Shown piece after piece: positions 35,343 to 44,638 of a DNA stretch of 59,091 bases (its first letter is position 1; each line of letters starts with the position of its first letter). Location: NCBI GenBank assembly GCA_046598395.1, contig JBKJIQ010000017.1:1-59091 (forward strand). The letters run 5' to 3'. The position numbers and the translations under genes were made by a program. A model generated the notes under the pieces. That model was not told the origin of the DNA and searched no databases. It saw only the letters and a list, made by a program, of their open reading frames with translations. This stretch comes from JAENVU01 sp046598395. GTDB taxonomy: Bacteria; Actinomycetota; Acidimicrobiia; IMCC26256; JAENVU01.

Positions 35343-36335
35343 GTGACTGATTACTACGACCTGCTCGGTCTCGACGCCGGGGCCGATAAGGACGCGGTGC
35401 GCTCGGCGTATCGCGACCGCCTCGAAGGCGCGAGCCAGTCGGAGCGGGCCAAGCTCAACAAAGCATGGAATGTGTTGTCCGATCCGGTCCAGCGCGGCCG
35501 CTACGACGACTACCTCAAGAGCGACCACGAGTTCGGCGGCGGCGACGACGCGGGCGACGAAGATTCCGCGACGCCGGCGCGAACGTCGAAGGCGGCGCGC
35601 GGCGGCGCGGCTGCACGGGGAGGGCGCCCGGCCCGCGAGCGCGCACCCGCTCGCCCCCCGCTCGACCCGACGATCGATCTCCCGGTGGGAACGGTGTTCG
35701 CCGAGAAGCGCGCGCGCAACATGGCGCTGCTCTTCGACGTCTCGGTGATCCTGATCATTTTCTTGGCGTGCCAGTACGCCGGTGCGGTCATCATCAAGAA
35801 CCAGTATCCGGCAGAGACGAAGCAGATCGACGCTCTCTCCAAACAGATTGAAACCGCCGACAAGGCGCAATCGAAGGCCGACGACGCCAAGAGCAAGGCC
35901 GAGAAACGCAAGGACACCGAAGGTGTCGCCGCGGCCGAGAAGCAGTCGAAGGCCGCCGCGAAGAAGTCCAAAGATCTCCTCGATCAGCAGACCAAAGTCC
36001 AAGAAAAACTCTCGGGCGCGTACTTCGTACTGATCCTCGTGGTCCTCATCGCGTCGCTGCTGTACGTGGTCCCGATGTCGGCGCGCAACGGACAGACGCT
36101 GGGGAAGAAGCGGCAACGGATTCGTCTCGTTCGGCTCGACGGTTCGCCTCCGGGACTCGGTGTATCGCTCATTCACTACGGCGTCCCGTTGGCGCTCGCG
36201 TTCCTGCTCTTCGGCGTGCTCGGTCCGCTGGCCTTGATCATCGGACTCGGCATCGTGCTCTGGAACCTCCGTGACCGGAACCACCAGGGCCTGCACGACA
36301 AACTCGCCAAGACGCTGGTGGTCGCGGACGCCTAG
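35343..36335 (+). CDS. J-like domain fused to an RDD membrane domain
   Basis: A 330-residue protein starting with a J-like domain (DYYDLLGLDAGADKDAVRSA, later LNKAWNVLSDPVQRGRYD). The HPD tripeptide and part of helix II are missing (AYRDRLEGASQSER), so it should not stimulate DnaK. An Arg/Ala-rich linker leads to an RDD-like domain (RNMALLFDVSVILIIFLACQ) whose helices are split by a Lys/Ala-rich coiled coil of about 80 residues. Function is unknown. It starts 2 nt after glyS. Confidence 0.7.
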   Translation: MTDYYDLLGLDAGADKDAVRSAYRDRLEGASQSERAKLNKAWNVLSDPVQRGRYDDYLKSDHEFGGGDDAGDEDSATPARTSKAARGGAAARGGRPARERAPARPPLDPTIDLPVGTVFAEKRARNMALLFDVSVILIIFLACQYAGAVIIKNQYPAETKQIDALSKQIETADKAQSKADDAKSKAEKRKDTEGVAAAEKQSKAAAKKSKDLLDQQTKVQEKLSGAYFVLILVVLIASLLYVVPMSARNGQTLGKKRQRIRLVRLDGSPPGLGVSLIHYGVPLALAFLLFGVLGPLALIIGLGIVLWNLRDRNHQGLHDKLAKTLVVADA

Positions 36336-36399
36336 GTGAAACGCCCGAGAGCGGGCCGGAACTGCCAAAACGGCCGGCCGTTTGCTCCACCAATGCACG

Positions 36400-36427
36400 G
36401 CTCGCATGCGAGCACCTTCGGTACGCT
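36400..36427 (+). promoter_or_regulatory. palindrome and -10-like box upstream of ppdK
   Basis: A perfect 14-bp palindrome, GCTCGCATGCGAGC (36400-36413), is followed by TACGCT at 36422-36427, a plausible -10. The palindrome would cover the -35 region, as an operator might. The predicted leader of about 30 nt contains AAGGA and ends at ATG 36465. Confidence 0.4.
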
Positions 36428-36464
36428 TGCCCCTTTCGTCGAACCACCAAGGATCGGAACTCAG

Positions 36465-39143
36465 ATGAAGTACGTGTACGCCTTCCGTGAGGGCTCCAAG
36501 GAGCAGAAGTTCCTGCTCGGGGGCAAGGGGGCGAATCTGGCCGAGATGACCAACATGGGGCTTCCCGTGCCGCCGGGCTTCACGATTTCGACCGATGCGT
36601 GCAAGGCCTACATGGCCGCGGGTGACACCCTCCCCGACGGCCTGCTCCTCGAGGTGGGCGACGCGCTCGCCGCGCTCGAGACCGACATGGGCAAACGGCT
36701 CGGCGACGGGACGGATCCGCTCCTGGTCTCGGTTCGATCCGGAGCGGCGTTCTCGATGCCGGGGATGATGGACACGGTCCTCAACTTGGGCCTGAACGAC
36801 GAGTCGGTGCAGGGACTCGCGCGCCAGACCGGCAACGAGCGATTCGCGTACGACTCCTACCGTCGCTTCGTGCAGATGTTCGCCAAGATCGTGCTCGACG
36901 TTCCCGGAGAGGACTTCGAAGAGGCGCTCCAGGACCTCATGGAGGAACGCGGCGTCACCGTGGATACCGCGCTGTCGGCCGAGGATCTGCGTGCTCTGGT
37001 GGCCACCTTCAAGGGTCTCGCCACCAAGGCCAGCGGTATCGAGTTTCCCGACGATCCAAAGGCGCAGCTCGGATACGCGGTGGAAGCGGTGTTCAAGTCC
37101 TGGAACGGCCGCCGCGCCAAGGACTATCGCCGCATGGAGCGCATCGCGGATGATCTCGGAACCGCGGTGAACGTGCAGACGATGGTGTACGGCAACAAGG
37201 GCGAAGACAGTGGTACCGGCGTGGCCTTCACCCGTAACCCGTCCACGGGTGAGCGCGCGGCCTACGGCGACTTCCTCACGAATGCCCAGGGCGAGGACGT
37301 GGTGGCCGGTATCCGCATCACCGAGCCGCTCAACGCCATGGGTGGAACCTTCCCCGAGTGTCACGTGCAGTTGCTCGAAGTGATGGCCGGGCTGGAGAAG
37401 CACTACCGCGACATGTGCGACATCGAGTTCACGATCGAGCAGGGCCGGTTGTTCATTCTCCAGACCCGCGTGGGCAAGCGCACCGCGGCTGCGGCGTTGC
37501 GCATGGCCGTGGAGATGGAGTCCGAAGGGCTGATCGATCAGCGTGAAGCGGTGCTGCGAGTGCAACCCGAGCAGCTCGACCAGTTGCTCCATCCCCAGTT
37601 CGACCCGTTGGCAACGTTCGAGGTGATGGCCAAGGGCCTCAACGCTTCGCCGGGGGCCGCGGTGGGCAAGGTGTACTTCACCGCGGACGATGCCGAAGCA
37701 GCGGCCGCGGCGGGGGAGACAGTCATTCTCGTGCGGCCCGAGACGTCGCCCGAGGACCTGCACGGCATGATCGCGGCGGAGGGCATCCTCACGTCGCGCG
37801 GTGGTCTCGTGTCGCACGCGGCCGTGGTGGCGCGCGGCATGGGCACGCCCGCAATCTGTGGTGCCGACTCGCTGCGGATCGACCTCGCGCGCAAGCAGTT
37901 CTCGGTGACCGCCGATAAGGAGATCGACGGCGTGGTGCAGTCGGTCACGACCACCGTGGCCGAGGGCGAAGTCATCTCGATCAACGGCAGCACCGGCGAA
38001 GTGGTGGTCGGTGCGGTTGCGGTGGTCACTCCGGAACCGACCGGACCGTTCGGCATTGTGCTGGGCTGGGCCGATCAGTTCCGCACGATGAAGGTGCGTA
38101 CCAACGCCGATCTCCCCGAAGACGCAGTCAAGGCGCGCGAGTTCGGCGCGGAAGGTATTGGCCTGTGTCGTACCGAGCACATGTTCCTCGGCGATCGTCT
38201 CCCGATCGTGCAGAACATGATCCTCGCGGATGACGACGAGAGCGAGGCCGCCGCATTGGAGGCGCTGCTCGAGATGCAACGGAGCGACTTCATCGGGATT
38301 CTCGAAGCGATGGACGGGCTTCCGGTCACCGTCCGTTTGCTCGACCCGCCGCTGCACGAGTTTCTCCCGCGCCACGAGGAAGTACTCGGACGCCAGGTCG
38401 ACGCGTTCATTCAGGGGACCAGTGACCCTGAGGCCGACACGCTGATGGACGCGCTCAATAAGTGGGAAGAGGCCAACCCGATGCTCGGCACCCGCGGGTG
38501 TCGGCTGGGGATCCTCAAGCCGGGCCTGTACCGCATGCAGGTGCGGGCACTGATCGAAGCCGCCGTGGCGCGCAAGCAGGCCGGCGGCGATCCCCAGGTG
38601 GAAGTCATGATCCCGCTCACCGTCGCGGCGTCCGAGATGGAGTTACTCGACGGGTGGGTGCGCGAGGAAGCCGAGAAGGTCTTCGCCGCGTCGGGGACTC
38701 GCGTGGAGTATCTCGTTGGCACGATGATCGAGACGCCGCGTGCGGCGATCGTGGCGGACCAGATCGCGGCCACGGCCGAGTTCTTCTCGTTCGGCACCAA
38801 CGACCTCACGCAGATGACGTTCGGCTTCTCGCGTGACGACGTCGAGGGTCGCATGATGCCCGCCTACTTGGAGCAAGGTTTGTTGCCGATCAGCCCGTTC
38901 GAGCAGCTGGACCGTGACGGCGTGGGCGTGCTGGTGGAGTGGGCCAAGGCCCGCGGCCGTGCGGTGCGTCCCAACATCAAGCTCGGCATCTGTGGCGAGC
39001 ATGGTGGGAACCCGGCGTCGGTGCATTTCTGTCACGAGGTCGGACTCGATTACGTGTCGTGTTCGCCCTACCGCGTCCCGCTGGCTCGTCTCGCCGCGGC
39101 CCACGCCGCCCTGGCCTCAGACGGCCCCGGCACCACCGCTTGA
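36465..39143 (+). CDS. ppdK: pyruvate phosphate dikinase
   Basis: An 892-residue enzyme interconverting pyruvate, ATP and Pi with PEP, AMP and PPi. The N-terminal nucleotide-binding domain has GGKGANLAEMTNMGLPVPPG. The phosphohistidine domain has GGLVSHAAVVARGMGTPA with catalytic His451. The C-terminal PEP-binding barrel has GLCRTEHMF and FSFGTNDLTQM. The residue two before the His, usually the Thr phosphorylated by the PDRP regulatory protein, is Val449. ATG 36465 is where the family start MKYVYAFREG lies. Confidence 0.96.
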   Translation: MKYVYAFREGSKEQKFLLGGKGANLAEMTNMGLPVPPGFTISTDACKAYMAAGDTLPDGLLLEVGDALAALETDMGKRLGDGTDPLLVSVRSGAAFSMPGMMDTVLNLGLNDESVQGLARQTGNERFAYDSYRRFVQMFAKIVLDVPGEDFEEALQDLMEERGVTVDTALSAEDLRALVATFKGLATKASGIEFPDDPKAQLGYAVEAVFKSWNGRRAKDYRRMERIADDLGTAVNVQTMVYGNKGEDSGTGVAFTRNPSTGERAAYGDFLTNAQGEDVVAGIRITEPLNAMGGTFPECHVQLLEVMAGLEKHYRDMCDIEFTIEQGRLFILQTRVGKRTAAAALRMAVEMESEGLIDQREAVLRVQPEQLDQLLHPQFDPLATFEVMAKGLNASPGAAVGKVYFTADDAEAAAAAGETVILVRPETSPEDLHGMIAAEGILTSRGGLVSHAAVVARGMGTPAICGADSLRIDLARKQFSVTADKEIDGVVQSVTTTVAEGEVISINGSTGEVVVGAVAVVTPEPTGPFGIVLGWADQFRTMKVRTNADLPEDAVKAREFGAEGIGLCRTEHMFLGDRLPIVQNMILADDDESEAAALEALLEMQRSDFIGILEAMDGLPVTVRLLDPPLHEFLPRHEEVLGRQVDAFIQGTSDPEADTLMDALNKWEEANPMLGTRGCRLGILKPGLYRMQVRALIEAAVARKQAGGDPQVEVMIPLTVAASEMELLDGWVREEAEKVFAASGTRVEYLVGTMIETPRAAIVADQIAATAEFFSFGTNDLTQMTFGFSRDDVEGRMMPAYLEQGLLPISPFEQLDRDGVGVLVEWAKARGRAVRPNIKLGICGEHGGNPASVHFCHEVGLDYVSCSPYRVPLARLAAAHAALASDGPGTTA

Positions 39144-39165
39144 CGCCTCAGGCCTCGCGCCTCAC

Positions 39166-39210
39166 CTTTGTTCGTTTTGCCCACCCCTGAGGGGGTGAAA
39201 CGAACGAAAG
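39166..39210. terminator. imperfect hairpin after ppdK
   Basis: The 5' arm starting CTTTGTTCGTTTTG (39166) pairs imperfectly with the 3' arm ending GAAACGAACGAAAG (39210), closed by CACCCC-TGA-GGGGGTG. It lies 22 nt after the ppdK stop and 41 nt before dgt. A terminator role is likely by position; no U tract follows. Confidence 0.5.
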
Positions 39211-39251
39211 TGGGGATGTTGGTGTCACACCCCCTCGGTAGAGTCGACGCC

Positions 39252-40418
39252 ATGAGTGAGTTGGTGCGCACGGAACGGGAGTTGCGGTGGGCGTCCACGA
39301 TGTCGCCCGTGGGCGATGGCCCGGTGCGGCGCGCCCATGTGGACGTCAACGCCAAGCTGGGCACCGTCGAGCCGTTCGGTCGAATCCAGCGCGAGGCCGC
39401 CGAGGAGGATGTCCTCGCGCCCGGAGCCACCCGAGCCCATGAAGGCGGGCACCGCGGGGTGGAAGAAGCGCCCGACGAGTGGCGGACGTGCTTCGAGCGG
39501 GACCGCGACCGGATCCTGCATGGCACCTCCGCGTTTCGTCGGCTCGCGGGCAAGACCCAGGTCTTCATCTTCCCCGAGGACCATCAACGGACCCGCCTCA
39601 CGCACGCGCTCGAAGTTGCCCAAGTGGCCACCGGCATCGCACGGGCGTGTCGGCTCAACGTTGCGCTCACCGAGGCCATCGCGTTGGGTCACGACTGCGG
39701 ACACGGTCCGTTCGGACACGCGAGTGAAGACGCATTCTCCTCCTACATCGATGGTGGATACGACCACGCCGTGTGGGGCGCCGACGTGGTACTCGCGCCG
39801 CTCAACTTGTGCATCGAAACTCTCGATGGCATTCGCAACCACTCATGGTCCCGGCCGGCGCCAAGCACACCCGAAGGTGAAGTGGTGGCCTGGGCGGATC
39901 GCATTGCCTACGTATGTCACGACTTCGAGGATGCAGTCCGGGCGGGGATTGTGGCCCCAACGATGCTGCCCGAAGCGGTGCGCACCCGATGCGGCGACCG
40001 GCGGAGCCGTCAACTCAATGCCTTCATCTCCGGTGTGGTGCAGACCACCTTGGATCATGGAGAGGTAGGGCTCACCGCCGGGCTGGCCGAGGCGCTGGCG
40101 GAGTTCCGCGCTTTCAACTACGAGCAGATCTACATGCGCCCGGCGTCGGTTGCGCAGGGTGATGTGGTGGTGCGCGTCCTGCGGGCGCTGGTCGAGTTCT
40201 TCTCCGATCAACCGTTCGCGTTGCCGTCGCGTGAGTTCGTTGAGTCCGAGCATCCCGTCGGTGGGGTGGAGGGCGCCGTCGCCGGCTCGCCGGAGGCGGT
40301 GCGCGCCGCGGTGACCTACGTGGCGGGGATGACCGACCGATTCGCGTTCTCTCAGGCCCGCGCCCATTTGGGCTGGGACCCGTCGGGCCTGCCCGCCGGT
40401 CTCGACATCGGCCGTTGA
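39252..40418 (+). CDS. dgt: deoxyguanosinetriphosphate triphosphohydrolase-like protein
   Basis: A 388-residue HD-domain dNTPase. Metal ligands are His in TRLTHALEVAQ, His-Asp in ALGHDCGHGPFGH and Asp in WADRIAYVCHDFEDA. It releases triphosphate from dNTPs. ATG 39252 was chosen over upstream starts; TAGAGT (39239-39244) lies 7 nt before it. dgt next to dnaG is conserved in actinobacteria. The first 60 residues are variable and probably disordered. Confidence 0.93.
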   Translation: MSELVRTERELRWASTMSPVGDGPVRRAHVDVNAKLGTVEPFGRIQREAAEEDVLAPGATRAHEGGHRGVEEAPDEWRTCFERDRDRILHGTSAFRRLAGKTQVFIFPEDHQRTRLTHALEVAQVATGIARACRLNVALTEAIALGHDCGHGPFGHASEDAFSSYIDGGYDHAVWGADVVLAPLNLCIETLDGIRNHSWSRPAPSTPEGEVVAWADRIAYVCHDFEDAVRAGIVAPTMLPEAVRTRCGDRRSRQLNAFISGVVQTTLDHGEVGLTAGLAEALAEFRAFNYEQIYMRPASVAQGDVVVRVLRALVEFFSDQPFALPSREFVESEHPVGGVEGAVAGSPEAVRAAVTYVAGMTDRFAFSQARAHLGWDPSGLPAGLDIGR

Positions 40419-40484
40419 GCACCGCACCGTTGAGCGAGTCCGCGCGCCGGAGGACCCCTTCGGGCCGGTTCACCCCACAACCCC

Positions 40485-40497
40485 TACCCTGAGCTTG
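40485..40497 (+). promoter_or_regulatory. leaderless promoter box of dnaG
   Basis: TACCCT at 40485-40490 lies 6 nt before GTG 40497. This is the same geometry as at recO, and no ribosome-binding site is visible. The box marks a likely start for the dnaG-sigma factor operon. Confidence 0.4.
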
Positions 40498-42269
40498 TGG
40501 GTATCCTCGAAGACGACATTGCGCGGGTCCGCGAGGCCACCGACATCGTTGCCCTGATCGGCGAGCACGTTGCACTCAAACGCGCCGGTGGGCGCTTCAC
40601 CGGATTGTGTCCCTTCCACGGCGAGAAGACCGCGAGCTTCTCGGTCAACCCTCAGCTGGGCTTCTACTACTGCTTTGGCTGCCAGGAGAGTGGCGACGCC
40701 ATCACGTTCGTGCGCAAGGTCGAGGGGCTCGACTTCGCCGAGGCCGTGGAACGGTTGGCCGCTCGTGCCGGGGTCACGCTGCGCTATGACTCCGCGGGCG
40801 CAACCCAAGATCGGCGGAACCGGGAGCGGCTCACCGAAGCGGTGGGCGCGGCCGTCGCGTTCTATCACCAGTTGCTGCTCGAGGACGCGTCCGGTGGACA
40901 TGGCCGCGGCTACCTGCGCAGCCGCGGTTTCGACGGTGACGCGGCGCGTCAGTTCAGCCTCGGTTGGGCGCCGGACTCGTTCGACGCGCTGGTGCGCCAC
41001 CTCTACACGTTGAAGTTCAGCCGCGATGACATCGTGACGGCGAGGCTGGCGTTCGTGAACCGTGCGCAAAAGGCGCAGGACTTCTTTCGGTCTCGCCTGT
41101 TGTTTCCGGTGTTCGATCGTGCGGGCAATCCGGTGGGATTCGGTGGCCGCACCCTCACCGACGACGGCCCGAAGTACAAGAACACGGCCGAGAGCGCGCT
41201 GTATCACAAGAGTCGTTTGCTCTATGGCCTGAACTGGGCGAAGGCGGAGATCGGCGCGCGTGATCAGGTGGTGATCTGCGAGGGCTACACCGACGTGATG
41301 GGGTTCGCCCTGGCGGGGGTGCCCAACTCGGTGGCCACGTGTGGCACCGCGCTCGCCGATGAGCACGTACAAATCCTGAAGAGTTTCACCCGCCATGTGG
41401 TGCTCGCCTACGACGCCGATGCGGCCGGCCAGAACGCAGCCGAGAAGTGGTACCAGTGGGAGCAACGCTTCGATATCGAGGTGAAGGTTGCGGCGCTCCC
41501 GTCCGGCCAGGATCCTGGCGACCTCTGGCAGCGAGACCCCACGGCGCTGCCGAAGGCTGTGGAAGATGCATCGAGGTTCGCCCAGTTCAAGATCGATAGG
41601 GTGCTCGCCGCCGCGGATCTCAACAGTCCCGAGGGCCGGGCCCGAGCAGTGGATCTCGTGGGCCCGGTGCTGCGAGAGATCCCGAGTGAGCTCGTGCGCG
41701 AGCAGTACATCCAAACGGTTGCGGGCACCACGGGGATTGACCATGCGATGGTGAAGCAGGCAGTGGCTCGGGGACGCACTCGGCCCCGCCCGGTCGACGC
41801 CGAGGACGGTCCGCCGCGGCGGGTGCCGGTGGTGGTCGATCGCCGCGAGGAGGACGCGCTGCGGTGGGCGATTCACCAGCCGGCGCTGGTGGTCGACTGG
41901 ATCGACGCGTCGTTGTTTGTGGACCCGGTGGCCAAAGAAGCGTTCGAGCACCTGTGGGCGGCTGATGAGCTCCACGAGGCGATCGAGAGTGCCGAAGGCC
42001 CGGCGCGGGGGCTGCTCGAACGGTTGGCGGTCGAAGAACCGATCGCGGACGATGAGCCCGAGACGGTTCGAGCTCGGCTCGTGGTGAACATTGTGGGGCC
42101 GGCAGCGGAACGGTTGCGGCGGCGGTTCTTGCGCGACGGCGACGATCGGGCGAGTGAGTTGGCACTGCTCCTCGACCAGCTGAATGGGAACGCGGCGGCC
42201 GGATGGGCAAACGGCGAGGGCGCGGCGATGCAGTTGGTACGCTGCATCTCTTCGTGGACGACGAGCTGA
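40497..42269 (+). CDS. dnaG: DNA primase
   Basis: A 590-residue primase: a zinc-binding domain with CPFHGEKTASF and YCFGCQESGD, an RNA polymerase core (FRSRLLFPVFDRAGNPVGFGG) and a TOPRIM site (VICEGYTDVM, LAYDADAAG). It makes RNA primers for replication. The C-terminal helicase-binding part is short, with LRWAIHQPALVVDWID. It overlaps the sigma factor gene by 67 nt. Confidence 0.96.
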   Translation: MGILEDDIARVREATDIVALIGEHVALKRAGGRFTGLCPFHGEKTASFSVNPQLGFYYCFGCQESGDAITFVRKVEGLDFAEAVERLAARAGVTLRYDSAGATQDRRNRERLTEAVGAAVAFYHQLLLEDASGGHGRGYLRSRGFDGDAARQFSLGWAPDSFDALVRHLYTLKFSRDDIVTARLAFVNRAQKAQDFFRSRLLFPVFDRAGNPVGFGGRTLTDDGPKYKNTAESALYHKSRLLYGLNWAKAEIGARDQVVICEGYTDVMGFALAGVPNSVATCGTALADEHVQILKSFTRHVVLAYDADAAGQNAAEKWYQWEQRFDIEVKVAALPSGQDPGDLWQRDPTALPKAVEDASRFAQFKIDRVLAAADLNSPEGRARAVDLVGPVLREIPSELVREQYIQTVAGTTGIDHAMVKQAVARGRTRPRPVDAEDGPPRRVPVVVDRREEDALRWAIHQPALVVDWIDASLFVDPVAKEAFEHLWAADELHEAIESAEGPARGLLERLAVEEPIADDEPETVRARLVVNIVGPAAERLRRRFLRDGDDRASELALLLDQLNGNAAAGWANGEGAAMQLVRCISSWTTS

Positions 42270-43624
42270 ACGAACCTTCACCCGTGGCGGACGGGACGGT
42301 CGTTCCGGAATCGACACCGGAACCGATCGCGGTCACGCCAACGCATCCCGACGGCATCACGGATCTCGTCGCGCGTGTACGCGAGCGCGGATTTGTGACC
42401 ACGGGCGAGATTTTCGCGGCGCTGCCGGACCTCGAACCCGATACGGCGCAACTCGCCGCGATCTACTCGAGCCTGGAAACCAGTGGCGTCCAGGTGGTCG
42501 ACGAGATCATCGAGGAACTCCAGCGCGAGGATGAACGCCGGTCCGGTCGGTCCCCTGCGGCTGACGTCACTCGGGTCATCGAGCCGATCATGGCATCGGA
42601 CCCGCTGCCGGCTGCGCCGATCGCCGCGGTCCCGGAACTGCCCACGGTGTCCGAACCACGCACGCCGCGCCCCGCGCGTCCGCGCGCGTCGCGTCTGGCC
42701 GCGGAAGGCTCCAGCTTCGATCCGGTACGCATGTACCTCAAGGAGATCGGCAAGGTCCCGCTGCTGACCGCCGCCCAGGAAGTGAGCATCGCCAAGCGGT
42801 TCGAGGCGGGCCTCGATGCCGAGGAGCGGATCGTGAGCGACACGCTGTTCTCGCCCGATCAGCGGGCGAGTCTTCGGGCCGTGGTCCGAGACGGCGAACT
42901 CGCCAAGCGGCAACTCATCGAAGCGAACCTGCGCCTGGTGGTGTCGATCGCCAAGCGCTACGTGGGCCGCGGCATGGCGCTGCTCGACCTCGTCCAGGAG
43001 GGCAACCTCGGGTTGATCCGGGCCGTCGAGAAGTTCGATCACACGAAGGGATTCAAGTTCTCCACCTACGCCACGTGGTGGATTCGTCAGGCCATCACGC
43101 GTTCGATCGCGGATCAGGGGCGCACGATCCGGATTCCCGTCCACATGGTCGACACCATGAACAAGGTCAAGAATGTTCAGCGCCAGATGCTCCAAGAGTT
43201 GGGCCGCGAACCCACCACCGATGAAGTTGCGGCCAAGGTAGAGATGACGCCGGATCGCGTGCGCGAGATCCAACGGTTGGGCCAAGAACCGCTGTCGCTC
43301 GAGACGCCGGTGGGGGAGGAGGACGATTCCTCGCTCGGTGACTTCGTGGAAGATCCGAATGCCACTGCGCCGGCCACTGCCGCGGCGCGCGCGCTGCTGA
43401 CCGAAGCGATCGAGGAAGCGCTCGAAGAGCTGAATGATCGCGAACGTGCGGTCGTGCGGATGCGCTTCGGACTCGACGATGGTCAGGTACGCACCCTCGA
43501 AGAAGTGGGGCGCGAGTTCAAAGTGACGCGGGAACGGATCCGCCAGATCGAATCGAAGACGCTCGCCAAGTTGCGCCATCCCACACGCGCGAACCGGCTA
43601 CGGGACTACCTCGAAGAGACGTAA
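42203..43624 (+). CDS. rpoD: RNA polymerase primary sigma factor (SigA/RpoD type)
   Basis: A 473-residue sigma-70 protein. It has an N-terminal 1.1-like segment (ITDLVARVRERGFVTTGEI), region 1.2 (FDPVRMYLKEIGKVPLLT), regions 2.1-2.4 (NLRLVVSIAKRYVGRGM, TYATWWIRQAITRSIADQ), region 3 and region 4.2 (TRERIRQIESKTLAKLR). This is the housekeeping group. The ATG lies within the dnaG 3' end; GTG 42254 is an alternative. The primase-sigma pairing recalls the macromolecular synthesis operon. Confidence 0.93.
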   Translation: MGKRRGRGDAVGTLHLFVDDELNEPSPVADGTVVPESTPEPIAVTPTHPDGITDLVARVRERGFVTTGEIFAALPDLEPDTAQLAAIYSSLETSGVQVVDEIIEELQREDERRSGRSPAADVTRVIEPIMASDPLPAAPIAAVPELPTVSEPRTPRPARPRASRLAAEGSSFDPVRMYLKEIGKVPLLTAAQEVSIAKRFEAGLDAEERIVSDTLFSPDQRASLRAVVRDGELAKRQLIEANLRLVVSIAKRYVGRGMALLDLVQEGNLGLIRAVEKFDHTKGFKFSTYATWWIRQAITRSIADQGRTIRIPVHMVDTMNKVKNVQRQMLQELGREPTTDEVAAKVEMTPDRVREIQRLGQEPLSLETPVGEEDDSSLGDFVEDPNATAPATAAARALLTEAIEEALEELNDRERAVVRMRFGLDDGQVRTLEEVGREFKVTRERIRQIESKTLAKLRHPTRANRLRDYLEET

Positions 43625-43659
43625 CGCACGAACCCGCTCGGACTGCTCGCGACGATCTT

Positions 43660-43893
43660 TCAGACGCGAACGTCGACCTCGTCTTCGACGAGATGGAGAC
43701 TGGGTTCCGGAGCATCCTCGGGGCGAAGCCGCTCCACGCCGAGTTCCACCGCAGCCTGCATCCGCTCGAAGAGTCGACTGTCGCGCAGCCGTTCGAGTCG
43801 ACGACGCATCTGCTCGTAGCGAGAGCGTCCGGCGCGAGCGCCGAGGTAGTAGCCAAGGCCGAAGCCACACAGAAGACCGATTCGAAACTTCAT
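43660..43893 (-). CDS. small YtxH-like membrane protein
   Basis: A 77-residue protein starting MKFRIGLLCGFGLGYYLGAR, a glycine-zipper membrane segment typical of YtxH-like proteins. An Arg-rich amphipathic helix (SRYEQMRRRLERLRDSRLF) and an acidic tail follow. ATG 43893 was taken instead of an upstream start because the membrane segment begins there. It is convergent with the sigma factor gene and divergent from the next one. Confidence 0.65.
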   Translation of the reverse strand: MKFRIGLLCGFGLGYYLGARAGRSRYEQMRRRLERLRDSRLFERMQAAVELGVERLRPEDAPEPSLHLVEDEVDVRV

Positions 43894-43987
43894 GAGGTCA
43901 CTTCCTATCGCGTCCGGCCCCCTTGATGTCGACCGGGACACGATGCCGGGCGAGCGGACCGAACAAACGTTTGGATAGACTCACGCG

Positions 43988-44638
43988 ATGGGATACCGGG
44001 GCGAGGTCGCCGAACAGAACCGAGCGTGCGATCTGCGCGCGGAGGCCTGGACCATGCAGGAGATGGCGGACGAGCTCGGCGTCGCGAAGTCGTCGGTCTC
44101 GCTCTGGGTGCGAGACGTGATCTTCGAGCCGAAGCCTCGACAACGATCTCCATTCGCCGCGCCGAGTTCGCTCCGGGTGGCAAAGCTCGCTCAAATTGAA
44201 GAGATGAACCAGTGGGGCGCGGATCGGATCGGCGTCCTCTCCGACGATGCGTTCCTCGCCGCGGGGGTCGCGCTTTATGCGAGTGAAGGTGCGAAAACGG
44301 AGGGGTCGGTAAAGTTTGCCAACAGTGATCCGCAGATGATGGCGTTCTTCTGTGCATGGTTCCGGCGGTTCTTCGAGATCGACGAAGCCCGGCTGCGTGT
44401 GAGTGTCTACCTCCACCAAGGACTTGACCTCGACGCCGCGCAGACGCACTGGTCGGTCCTCACAAGCGTCCCGAGGTCGCAGTTCCATAAGGGGTACCGA
44501 GCGGTTCCCGACCCGTCGATCCGGACGACGAAGCACGAGTTCGGGTGTTGTTACTTCATCTATTCGTGCACCCGAACCCATCGCCAGATCATGGGATTGC
44601 AGCGGGCTTTGCTATCCTCTGGAGCCATTCCGGGGTAG
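43988..44638 (+). CDS. HTH protein with LAGLIDADG-like fold, overlaps tRNA-Asn
   Basis: A 216-residue protein. The N-terminus is a helix-turn-helix (WTMQEMADELGVAKSSVSLW). The rest resembles a degenerate LAGLIDADG endonuclease: AAGVALYASEGAKTEG as the first helix motif, VKFANSDPQMMAFF, and KHEFGCCYFIYSCTRTHRQI near the end. Such proteins occur in actinobacteria without an intron or intein. The acidic residue expected in each LAGLIDADG helix is only partly kept, so it may be a regulator rather than a nuclease. The stop codon lies inside tRNA-Asn. Confidence 0.72.
   Translation: MGYRGEVAEQNRACDLRAEAWTMQEMADELGVAKSSVSLWVRDVIFEPKPRQRSPFAAPSSLRVAKLAQIEEMNQWGADRIGVLSDDAFLAAGVALYASEGAKTEGSVKFANSDPQMMAFFCAWFRRFFEIDEARLRVSVYLHQGLDLDAAQTHWSVLTSVPRSQFHKGYRAVPDPSIRTTKHEFGCCYFIYSCTRTHRQIMGLQRALLSSGAIPG

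Noticed and set aside
35187..38375. 1062-codon minus-strand frame opposite the J-RDD gene and ppdK
   Set aside because: It is an antisense shadow of two well-supported genes, with His/Arg-rich composition and no motif.
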